Source of the DNA: UBA11872 sp965198285
GTDB lineage: Bacteria > Chloroflexota > UBA11872
DNA: 64,000 nucleotides
Reading direction: 5' to 3'
NCBI GenBank assembly: GCA_965198285.1
Contig: OZ240251.1
Coordinates: 868,001-932,000 of the forward strand
Shown here one piece after another: positions 52,299 through 60,929 of this stretch (positions within the stretch are counted from its first letter, which is position 1; every line of letters begins with the position of its first letter). Under the pieces are notes generated by a model that was not told the DNA's origin, made no database searches, and saw nothing but the letters and a program-made list of their open reading frames with translations. A program made the position numbers and the translations under genes.

Positions 52299-53030
52299 TT
52301 AGCCCCGCCCAATGAATGGCTGGCCGACGGGCAGCACGGTGGCTTCCAGCATGTTCACGTGGTCCGGCATGGCGGCCATCGTCACGGCGGCGGTGGCCAG
52401 TTCGTCCACGGTCATCATCGGTTCATCGTCCTCGCGCCGCTGGGAGCCGGTCCGCCGCTCCACCCAGGTGTTGCCCGGGTTGAGGCAGCTGCACGACACA
52501 CCATGGGCGCGGCCTTCCAGCGCGATGACCTGGGTCAGGCCCCAAAGCCCGAACTTGGACGCGCTGTAGGAAGCCGACCCCGGACGTACGCGCTGCGACG
52601 AGATACTGGCCACGTTGATGATGCGCCCACGGCCGGCCGCCACCATCACCCGCAGCGCGGCTCGCGCGCACAGAAACGGGCCGGTCAGGTTGACGTCGAT
52701 CGTCGCCTGCCAGTCGGCCAGCGTCATGTCCACCAGCGGAGCGTGCACGGCGATACCTGCGTTGTTGACCAGCACGTCCAGCTGGCCGAACTGAGCCAGG
52801 GTCAGGTCAATCAGCGCGTTGACGGAGTCTTCGTCCGTCACGTCCGTCGGAATAGCCGCGACCTGCGCGCCCAGGCCCCGAAACTCATCGGCGGCGTCAT
52901 CCAGCAGTGCCGCGTCCCGCGCCGCCAGGGCGAGGCTGGCGCCCTCGCGCGCAAACCCACGCGCGATGCCGCGGCCGATTCCGCGGTTCGATCCGGTAAC
53001 GATCGCGACCTTGCCGTTCAATACGCCCAT
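52299..53030 (-). CDS. Short-chain dehydrogenase/reductase (canonical)
   Basis: A 243-residue SDR with all motifs: TGSNRGIG cofactor loop, NNAG, catalytic Ser in ASIS, and YSASK with Tyr and Lys. ATG 53030 (MGVLNGK) is chosen over ATG 53042 because GGAGGGA sits 3 bases before it; the upstream ATG is itself part of that Shine-Dalgarno. A 3-oxoacyl-ACP-reductase-like substrate range is possible. It is downstream-facing toward the amidohydrolase, with a 69-base gap. Confidence 0.9.
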   Translation of the reverse strand: MGVLNGKVAIVTGSNRGIGRGIARGFAREGASLALAARDAALLDDAADEFRGLGAQVAAIPTDVTDEDSVNALIDLTLAQFGQLDVLVNNAGIAVHAPLVDMTLADWQATIDVNLTGPFLCARAALRVMVAAGRGRIINVASISSQRVRPGSASYSASKFGLWGLTQVIALEGRAHGVSCSCLNPGNTWVERRTGSQRREDDEPMMTVDELATAAVTMAAMPDHVNMLEATVLPVGQPFIGRG

Positions 53031-53125
53031 AGGTCCCTCCATACCGCCGCTGCTCTACGCGCATTATCGGAATCAGGCGGCAACCATGGGGGCGGCAGGC
53101 CGGCACTGGCTCGGTAAGCTCACAT

Positions 53126-53201
53126 GGGCTGGTAGCTCAGTTGGTAGAGCAGCGGACTTTTAATCCGAAGGTCGTGGGTTCGAGACCCACCCGGCCCACC
53201 A
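53126..53201 (+). tRNA. tRNA-Lys (anticodon TTT), CCA encoded
   Basis: Cloverleaf is complete: acceptor GGGCTGG/CCGGCCC (one G-T pair), D arm GCTCAGTTGGTAGAGC, anticodon arm with CGGAC-TTTTAAT-CCG, variable loop AGGTC, T arm GTGGGTTCGAGACCCAC, discriminator A and encoded CCA. The lower-GC ABC/MMPL/oxygenase block starts right after it. Confidence 0.97.
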
Positions 53202-53331
53202 GCTACGGTAGCAAGCTAGTTAAGTTCCCCAAAGGCCCTGTCTTGAAGATGTCGCCAATATCCGCCAGCATTTCTGTCTTTGCCTGGGAGGCGGACTCGC
53301 CATTGTGTTTAGCGCGTGAGTCCGCACCTCA

Positions 53332-54357
53332 ATGCCCCTCATAGAGGCGGTCCAACTCATCAAGCACTTCGAGCGCCGGCGACCGCCGCGCAGGCCCTGG
53401 GAACTGCTGCGAAGGCGTCCGACGGACAAGACAGTCGATTCGGTCGTCGCGGTCGACGATGTTTCTCTTTCTGTCGATGCCGGCGAGGTGTACGGACTGC
53501 TGGGCCCCAACGGCGCGGGAAAGACAACCATGGCTCGATTGCTGTCGACGCTGCTCGAGCCAACCTCGGGCAGCGCGCGGATCTGTGGGCACGACACCGT
53601 TCGCCACGGCACCGAGGTGCGCACCTGCATCGGCGTGATGTTTGCCGGCGAGCGGGGCGTTTTTTGGCGGCTCACCGGCCGTGAGAATCTCCGGCTATTC
53701 GGGCGCCTGGTGTTCATGGACGGCAACGCGATTCGCCGACGCACCGATGAACTCATGGAGCGGCTTGGCCTCGCCGAACGCACTGATGAACTTGTCGAGT
53801 CCTACAGCACCGGCATGAAGCAGCGACTCAATCTCGCCCGCACCATGCTCCATGACCCGCCGGTGCTGCTCCTGGACGAGCCGACGGCCGCCCTCGACCC
53901 CGCCGCGGCGCGCGCGACGCGCGCGTTTGTCGACGAACTCCGGCGGGAGGGTAAAGCGATCCTCCTGACAACGCACAACATGCACGAGGCCGACGAGGTG
54001 TGCGATCGGGTCGGGATCATTGAGCACGGTCGCCTCATTGCCGAAGATCGACCGGCCGACCTGATCAAGCGCGCGGGCGTCGAGCCGCGTCTGGAATTGA
54101 TGCTGCGGGGTGACACTTCCGCGGCCCGCGCGGCCATCGGCGACGCTGCCCTCTGGTGGGGGGCAGTCCAGGCCGACGGAGGGGTTCAGATCGCGGTGCG
54201 AGCCCCCGACGGCTGGTATTCAGCGGAGGCCATCGCCCAGCGCGTGTCGGCTTCGGGTGCCGAGATTGTCCAGTCTCGCCTGCGCGAAGCAACCTTGGAG
54301 GATGCCTACATTGAGCTGACCGGCAGCCGTCTCGAGGGACCGTTTGCCCCGGTCTAG
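53332..54357 (+). CDS. ABC-2 type exporter, ATP-binding subunit
   Basis: A 341-residue ATPase of the drug/polysaccharide/lipid exporter (DrrA-like) group. Walker A GPNGAGKTT (58-66), signature YSTGMKQRL, Walker B LLLDEPTAALDP and H-loop TTHNMHEA are intact, and a C-terminal domain of about 100 residues follows, as in DrrA. First gene of a three-gene exporter; it overlaps the first permease by 14 bases. Confidence 0.93.
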   Translation: MPLIEAVQLIKHFERRRPPRRPWELLRRRPTDKTVDSVVAVDDVSLSVDAGEVYGLLGPNGAGKTTMARLLSTLLEPTSGSARICGHDTVRHGTEVRTCIGVMFAGERGVFWRLTGRENLRLFGRLVFMDGNAIRRRTDELMERLGLAERTDELVESYSTGMKQRLNLARTMLHDPPVLLLDEPTAALDPAAARATRAFVDELRREGKAILLTTHNMHEADEVCDRVGIIEHGRLIAEDRPADLIKRAGVEPRLELMLRGDTSAARAAIGDAALWWGAVQADGGVQIAVRAPDGWYSAEAIAQRVSASGAEIVQSRLREATLEDAYIELTGSRLEGPFAPV

Positions 54358-55198
54358 GCTCGGCGTGCGGTTCGCCTGGGTGAACGCCGCGGCGACGCTG
54401 CAGCTGGCCAGAATTGGCTGGATCATGAAGTCACGCCAGCCGCACTTCTTCGTGAGCAGCGCCTGGATGTCAACGTTTGCCGTGCTCCCCATGGCACTGG
54501 CGGCCATTGCCCTGGTTGGACCCAATGCCAGGCACATTCAACCGTTCGTTGAACTCGCCGGTACGGACAACTACATGGCGTACGTGACGATTGGTGCGAC
54601 GGCGATGATCTGGTCGACTTCGATCGGCGCTAATGTTGGACTCGTCCTCGAGGCCCAGCGTATCCAGGGCACGCTCGGCTCGATCTGGTTGACCCCGACA
54701 TCCCTGCTGGCGCGCGTCGCTGGCCTGGGCGCATCCGGAATGTCCGTTGGAATCGCACGGGCTGTCATTGCCTTCGCCGTTGCCTGGGCCATCCTGCGCT
54801 TCCCTGTCAGCTTTGCCCCATTGCCGTTGCTCGGCGTCCTCGCCGCGTCAACGATCGCCGTAGGGGCTTTCGGTCTCGTCTCGGCTGCCGTGGTCTTGCG
54901 TGCTCGCGCGGGCGTGGTGTTGGTGCAGGCGCTCCTGGTTGGGACGGGGATCCTGGCGGGTCCGGCCTACCCGACAACCGTGCTCCCTGACTGGGCCCAA
55001 TTCGTTGGCCAACTGTTTCCGCCGACGTGGATGATTCGCGGGCTCCGCGCGACGCTCGTCTTCAACGACGACGCCACCGCGTGGGCATCAGTGGCGGCCT
55101 TGCTCGCCCTTGGACTCGTCTTCGGCATTGGGGGAATGTGGCTGTTTGCACGGTTCGACCGCGACGCGCGACAGCGAGGGCATCTTGAGGCCGTCTGA
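54344..55198 (+). CDS. ABC-2 type exporter permease 1 (TTG start)
   Basis: A 284-residue membrane protein with six helices and the ABC-2 permease end (LPDWAQFVGQLFPPTWMIRGLR), the family's loop before the last helix. It probably starts at TTG 54344, overlapping the ATPase gene. With the next gene it would form a heterodimeric channel for lipid, polysaccharide or drug export; substrate unknown. Confidence 0.88.
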   Translation: MPRSRLGVRFAWVNAAATLQLARIGWIMKSRQPHFFVSSAWMSTFAVLPMALAAIALVGPNARHIQPFVELAGTDNYMAYVTIGATAMIWSTSIGANVGLVLEAQRIQGTLGSIWLTPTSLLARVAGLGASGMSVGIARAVIAFAVAWAILRFPVSFAPLPLLGVLAASTIAVGAFGLVSAAVVLRARAGVVLVQALLVGTGILAGPAYPTTVLPDWAQFVGQLFPPTWMIRGLRATLVFNDDATAWASVAALLALGLVFGIGGMWLFARFDRDARQRGHLEAV

Positions 55199-56018
55199 GA
55201 TTGAACGCGCCGGTCGCGTAGCCGCGGTGGTGCTGGCTGCCTTTGCACAGTCATGGCGCGAGCACAACCGCTTTCGGATCGTGTGGGCCGCACGAATCGC
55301 GACGACGTTTCTGTTTCTCGCGCCCATTCTGTTTATGAGCCGAGCCTACGGTTCCGCCGGATTCGCGGCCAGCGGCGGTGGTCATGACTTCGTCACCTAC
55401 GCCGCTGTCGGCCTTGTGGTTATCAATGCGGCCATCCGGCCCATGACGGCCACGATGTCGTATCTGTCATCTGCAAATGGCGTCGGAATTCTTCCCGCCC
55501 TGTGGTCGACACCCGCCCCACGCTGGGCCCTCTGCCTCGGCGCGTCACTCGCGGCGCTGACAGATGCGGTAATCGAGGGCGGGATCATCATTGCCTTGGC
55601 ATTCTTGATCTTTGGTCCGTCTACGCAAGCTGTCTCCGCGCTGGCCGTCGTTCCTCTGGTGTTTGGTCTAGCTACGTTCTGGGGGCTCGGTCTCGTGTTT
55701 GGCAGCGTCTTCCTGGCCACGCGCTCGTGGACCGCCCAGGCAATCGTGACCGGCCTCCTCTTGACGCTGGCCGGTACGGTCTTTCCAATCACGATCCTGC
55801 CGTGGTCCGTCCGCTGGGTGAGCTACGCGTTTCCGCACACCTACGTGCTCGACGCCCTGCGCCACTTGGTTCTCGGAACGCCAACGATCGTGCCATTGCC
55901 TGTCGACCTTGCCATTGCCGGCGCCAGTTCAATCCTTGCCGTACTTGCCGGCATTGCCCTGTTTCGTCGCGCCGATCGCGAAGCCGCCCGGCGCGGTGTC
56001 ATCGGGCTCTACACCTGA
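55185..56018 (+). CDS. ABC-2 type exporter permease 2
   Basis: A membrane protein of about 277 residues from TTG 55185 (GAGGG just upstream, overlapping permease 1 by 14 bases); the frame is open further up to 55110. Six helices and the ABC-2 signature ILPWSVRWVSYAFPHTYVLDALR. Partner of permease 1, with which it shares low but visible similarity in this motif. Between its end and 56340 is a 321-base spacer in which I see no gene. Confidence 0.87.
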   Translation: MRPSEIERAGRVAAVVLAAFAQSWREHNRFRIVWAARIATTFLFLAPILFMSRAYGSAGFAASGGGHDFVTYAAVGLVVINAAIRPMTATMSYLSSANGVGILPALWSTPAPRWALCLGASLAALTDAVIEGGIIIALAFLIFGPSTQAVSALAVVPLVFGLATFWGLGLVFGSVFLATRSWTAQAIVTGLLLTLAGTVFPITILPWSVRWVSYAFPHTYVLDALRHLVLGTPTIVPLPVDLAIAGASSILAVLAGIALFRRADREAARRGVIGLYT

Positions 56019-56339
56019 AATTGAGTGACCGGCCGTCAACCAGAACCAATCGCATCGGGCGGCCTCGGCAAGCGTGCTGCGGGGCAGGTGGAGATGAACG
56101 AACGGGAGCGCTGCCACGACGGCTTTCAAGCCGCTCGTGTGCGAGTGGCTGCGATTGTTTCCCCCTGATCTATAGTGCCGACAGTCTCCTTTCGGATCCG
56201 GGCGGATGAGGGTCAGCGTGGACGCATCATCCCTCTATTGCCTCGTACCGACGTACAGGCAACCCGAGGAATCGGCCGCACCATATCGAGAAACGTGTCA
56301 TTTGGGCGGCGTCCATCTAGTCATGGAGGGAGCTAACCC

Positions 56340-58523
56340 GTGACCGGATTCCTGGCCCGTGTCAGTGCCCGACGACCGCTCGTCACCATCGCGATCTGGC
56401 TGGTTGTGGCGGTTATTGCGGGCGGGCTTGGTTGCAGCCTGCTCGATAGCGCCACGACCACCGAGTTGCGACTGACGTCCGGCGCCGACTCGCTGCGAGC
56501 CGCCGATATGTTGGAGAGCAGGCTCCGGGGACCTCAACCGGTTACTGAAATCGTTGTCGTCCAATCAGAAACCCTGACCGTGGACGACCCGGCATTCCGG
56601 CAGAAGGTTGAGACCGTGTTCCGCGATATCTTTGCTCTGGGCAGCGACACCGTGGCCGCGGGCCGGAACTACTACCAGGAAAACGACGATTCGCTGGTTT
56701 CGGAAGATCGAAAAACCACGATCATGCAACTGGTGCTCACCGGCAGACTCAAAGACGCTGAAAAAAACGTTGGGCACATCCTCGATATTGTTGAGGAAGC
56801 GGATGCGGCGGATGACTTCCGCGTGCTCATGAGTGGGACCGCAAGCATCTCGTTCGAGTCCAACGAGCTTGCCCTGCACGACCTGGAGCAAGGCGAACGG
56901 ATCGGCGTCCCGGTTGCACTGCTCATTCTGGTGGCGCTCTTCGGCACGATAGTCGCCGCGCTGGCGCCGATCGGGTTGGCCGTTGTTGCCATCATCGTCG
57001 CCTTGGGCTTAGTGGCACTGATCGGCCAAGCCTTCGAGCTGGTGTTCTTCGTCACGCTGATGGTCACGATGATCGGCCTGGCGGTAGGAATTGACTATTC
57101 ACTCCTCATCGTCTCCCGCTTCCGAGAGGAAATGGACCGCGGTCTCAGCAAGTCGGAAGCGGCCGAACGGGCGGGATCCACGGCCGGACGCACTGTGCTC
57201 TTTAGCGGTGTCACGGTAATTATCGCGCTCTGTGGGATGCTGATCGTTCCGTTCTTGTTCTTCCAGTCGCTGGCAATTGGCGCCATTCTTGTCGTGGCCG
57301 TTGCCTTGGCGGCCACCCTCACGCTCCTGCCGGCTGTGCTGGCACTGCTCGGTCCAAAGGTGAACTTGCTGCCGGTGCCGTTCATTGGCAGGTTCAGAAT
57401 CAAGACACCTGCAGCGTCCAAGGACGGGTTCTGGGAGTTCGTAACACAGAAGGTCACGAGACATCCCCTAATCAGCATCGTCGCGATCGCCGTGCCGATG
57501 ATCGTTCTGACAATCTTCTATTTCGACATCAAAACAGGAATCAATGGTGTTGACGCGTACCCCGAAGGGTCCCAGACCAGAGAGGCTTTCTTAGTCTTGG
57601 AAGAGAACTTCTCGTTTGGGCTTGTCAATCCGGTCGAAATCGTCATTGACGGTGATGTGAACAGCCCCTAAGTTCAGGGAGCAATTCAACGCCTACAGGC
57701 AACGCTGAGCAATGACCCTCGCTTCCCGCTCCCTCCGATCCCAACCGTCAGCCAATCTGGCGACTTAGGGTTGCTGACGCTGATCACGCATGGGGAGCCT
57801 AGTAGTCAGGCAACGGTTGACGCCGTGACTGTCCTTCGCGACGAGTACATCCCGGCTGCGTTTGAAGGGGTTGCGGCGTAAGTCTTGGTTGGCGGAGTTT
57901 CGGCCGCGTCCGCCGACGTCTTCGACATCGTGGCAACATACACGCCAATCGTCTTCCTATTTGTGCTGGGCTTCAGCTTTATCATCCTGATGCTGGTCTT
58001 TCGATCGATTGTCATTCCGATCAAAGCCGTCATTATGAACTTGCTTTCCGTCGGCGCGACCTACGGGTTGCTGGTCTTGGTGTTCCAGAAGGGTGTGGTC
58101 ACCGACTTGCTGGGATTCCGCCACGCCGAGGTCGTGGACGTGTGGATCCCGTTATTCCTGTTCTCCATCCTCTTTGGGCTTTCGATGGACTACCACGTAT
58201 TCCTTCTAAGCCGCATCCGTGAGCGTTATGACCAGACGGGGAACAATGCCGAGGCTGTAGCCTATGGACTGCGTTCAACCGCGACGATCATCACTGGCGC
58301 CGCTTTGATCATGGTTGCCGTATTCGGCGGCTTCGCGTCAGGGGAAACCATCATCAACCAGCAAGTCGGATTCGGCCTTGCCGTAGCAGTGCTTTTGGAC
58401 GCAACCTTGATGCGTTCGGTCTTGGTTCCGGCGAGTATGGAAGTGCTGGGCAAGCGGAACTGGTATCTGCCATCGTTCCTTCGCTGGCTTCCCGATCTGC
58501 GAATAGAAGCAGAGGAAGAATGA
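56340..58523 (+). pseudogene. MMPL-family (RND) transporter interrupted by two in-frame TAA codons
   Basis: An MMPL/RND-superfamily exporter of about 727 codons. GTG 56340 follows GGAGGGAG. The first half has TM1, a large extracytoplasmic loop, and a helix bundle with GLAVGIDYSLLIVSRF. TAA at 57669 cuts it after INSP, but the same frame continues for 69 sense codons (QRLQATLSNDPRFPLPP ... LRDEYIPAAFEGVAA), meets TAA at 57879, and goes on through VLVGGVSAASADVFD and the second bundle (FGLSMDYHVFLLSRIRERY) to 58523. No frameshift is needed. Relatives usually have Glu at the second stop (AEVLVGG). Either a recent pseudogene or stop-codon readthrough. Confidence 0.85.
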
Positions 58524-58578
58524 AAGTTTTCAAGTCGGGATCGTCCGGATTGGAGTTGATACGGAGGCACTCGTTCAC

Positions 58579-59754
58579 ATGAAGATACCTTCTGACTACA
58601 CCGACGGTTATGCGAAGGCCCGAAAAGTCGCGCCCGAGATCTCGGACAATTATCTCTCGCGCGCTCTCATTGGAGATCCAGTAGGCGAAGAGATGACAGA
58701 AGATCTCGCAGAGCTCGGTGCGAGAAAGTCGTGACCACTAGTTGAGGCAGCTATGGACGACCAAGGTGAGGAGGCTCTACGGGACGCACCGGCCTCAATG
58801 CGTAGGTTCTTTGAAGAGGCGACGACTCCGCCGGAATGGCTCGACCATTCGGCATTCGCGCCGAGCGTTCGCATGTTTCACAGGAACTCCGGTGTGATAT
58901 TGGCGGCGTTTGTCGCTGGTGTTCTGATAGAAGGATTTACGACGAATAAAGCTAAGTCCTTCTTTATCACTGGGCGGGTGCGTGAACAGGGCGTCAGGCG
59001 GTTGGGTCAGAACAATCGGCACATGATGGAAATATTTTTCCCCGGAGGCTTGGACAGGTATGGCGATGGCTGGAAACTCTCTGTCCGGATTCGCATTGTG
59101 CATGCTCGAGTGCGGCACCTCCTGAACAACTCCGATGAATGGGAAACCGAAGCGTGGGGTGCGCCGATTAGCAAGGCACATCTGGGGTACGCCATTTCGG
59201 CGTTCTCGGCACGATTGCTGAAGCACGTGAAAACCTTGGGCGCGGCTTACGACGACGAAGAGCGCGAGAGCTTTATGGCCGTCTGGCGCTATTTCGGTTA
59301 TCTGATGGGCATGCCGGATACGATTCTGTTCCGAGATGAAGAAGAAGCTCTGAGACTGTATGACGTTGCCCTGATGTGCGAGCCGGATGTTCCTATCGGA
59401 TCGGTGGTGATGGCTCACTCGCTCGTCAACTCGGCTCCGTTGATTGCTGGGATGACTGAGCCGGAAAACCGCCGGAAATTAGCCAGGTACGTGTACAAGA
59501 TCTCTCGCGGTCTTATCGGTCAAGATGTGTCCAAAGAACTGATGTATCCCGATTATTCGTCGTTTGGAGCTGTTGGATGGTTCAAATGTCAACAGCGTTA
59601 CGGAAGCATCTTGGGCAAATTATTTCGAGGACTCGCTCGTGGTGACAATTACACCAGATTCACGTCCTTACTCCATGCTTCGGCGTACGACGATACGGGC
59701 ATCAGCTACCGCCTTCCTGACCACGTGTACTCGGAAGAATCGAAGAAATGGTAG
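58579..59754 (+). pseudogene. MpaB/DUF2236-type oxygenase interrupted by one in-frame TGA
   Basis: The 58579 ATG (GGAGG 11 bases upstream) opens 51 codons (MKIPSDYTDGYAKARKV ... DLAELGARKS) ending in TGA at 58732. The frame then continues PLVEAAMDDQGEEALRDAP into the 333-codon main part that starts with ATG 58753. Both parts belong to one family: GDP plus helix at the front, then AGVLIEGF, FFITGRVREQGVRRL, GGLDRYGDGWKLSVRIR, HARVRHLL and WRYFGYLMGM, the haem-binding core of MpaB-like oxygenases. The downstream part alone lacks the family's N-terminal helices. GC is lower than in surrounding genes. It lies 55 bases after the equally broken MMPL gene. Confidence 0.8.
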
Positions 59755-59805
59755 CGCGGCTGACGTTTGACGGGGCGTACGTACCCAAGTGTTGTCGGTC
59801 TATCG

Positions 59806-59819
59806 GATTCGGCCGCTAG
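59806..59819. repeat. 14-base direct repeat, left copy
   Basis: GATTCGGCCGCTAG, repeated exactly at 60710-60723. The two copies bracket the GNAT gene. Could be a footprint of insertion or chance. Confidence 0.4.
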
Positions 59820-59822
59820 CCG

Positions 59823-60545
59823 CTAGGTCGGATCGACCGAGAGTTCCCGCTCCAGCCTTAGACGCCCACGAGTGCCGACAAGGTCGTACAGCGGCGGTGA
59901 TGACTCGCACGCGCGGTCCTGAAAACCGGCGTGCTCATAGAACCGGCGCGCCGGCTGGTTCTCTGCCAGCACATACAGACTGCACGCCGATGCACGGGAT
60001 GCTGCGCGCTGATAGACCGTGTCCAGCAAGGCGTGCGCTACGCCGTTTCCGCGGTGCTTCGCGGTAACGGCCAGACATGGAATGAACCAATGGTCCGGGG
60101 GTACGCGCGGACTCGCTCGGATCAATGCTCGCAGTCGTGGGAGAAGCTCGAAAACTCGCACAGGGCCGTAGACGCGCACATAGGCCCACATCGTCGCCCG
60201 ATAGCGCTGGGCCAGCTCCGTCCATGCCGCGTGCGATACAAGGCCGGCTACCTGTCCGTCGACCTCAACCAACGTGACGAGGTCATAGCTCCAAAGCGTG
60301 CCTGCGCGCGCAAAGAGGCGTTCCAGGTAGCGTGTGGCGCCGCCCTCTACACCGAGGCCGAACACCGTGTCAGCCAGCTCAGGCGTCAATGCTTCGCGCA
60401 GCAAGCGACCAGCGAACTGCTTGTCGTCGGGTCGGGCGCGGCGGAGCATTAGCCCTGATCCGTCGGGCGACCTTCGCGGGGCGCCATGGGCGGCGAGGAC
60501 GTCACGCACGTCGGCCGTCGTCTTCGCCATCAAGGCCCCGCTCAT
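59823..60545 (-). CDS. GNAT-family N-acetyltransferase
   Basis: From ATG 60545 (MSGALMAKTT) the product has 240 residues; ATG 60530 and a frame open to 60635 are alternatives. The C-terminal half is a GNAT domain with PCLAVTAKHRGNGVAHALLD (R-x-x-G-x-A) and ENQPARRFYEHAGF. The N-terminal half (LRRARPDDKQFAGRLLREAL ...) also looks GNAT-like but less conserved. Substrate unknown. The 384-base interval upstream (60546-60929) contains no recognisable gene. Confidence 0.82.
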   Translation of the reverse strand: MSGALMAKTTADVRDVLAAHGAPRRSPDGSGLMLRRARPDDKQFAGRLLREALTPELADTVFGLGVEGGATRYLERLFARAGTLWSYDLVTLVEVDGQVAGLVSHAAWTELAQRYRATMWAYVRVYGPVRVFELLPRLRALIRASPRVPPDHWFIPCLAVTAKHRGNGVAHALLDTVYQRAASRASACSLYVLAENQPARRFYEHAGFQDRACESSPPLYDLVGTRGRLRLERELSVDPT

Positions 60546-60709
60546 TGTCCGGTCGGCCTCCCAACGCGCTCCAAATACAGTCGTTGTGAAGAGGCTAGTG
60601 GTAGCCCGTCGAGCAGGTGTGCAGCGTCTATGCATGTTCCATGCACGCCATGACGTCGTCCCTGGCCCACAACGCGCGCTCGCGGAGCTCGCGACGGTGC
60701 CTCTCTCTC

Positions 60710-60723
60710 GATTCGGCCGCTAG
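60710..60723. repeat. 14-base direct repeat, right copy
   Basis: Second exact copy of GATTCGGCCGCTAG, 904 bases from the first. Confidence 0.4.
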
Positions 60724-60929
60724 GCCCGCTCGAAGAGCAAATACTGACCGGCATCCGTTGCGAGGGCGCCGCCGCTCACTTCAGCCGAGTCCTCTGCCGG
60801 TTTCGTGCACTGCAGACGGCCGACATTGCGCTGCTGCCCAAGCGTGCCATCATCCAAGAGATCGTCTGGACAGCTGTGTGCAAACGGTGCTGCGGCTCTC
60901 GCCGACCAGAGGGACGATACCGCCTGGCG

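Noticed and set aside
56019..56339. TATAGT at 56171 as a promoter for the MMPL gene
   Set aside because: No acceptable -35 at 16-18 bases upstream, so not called.
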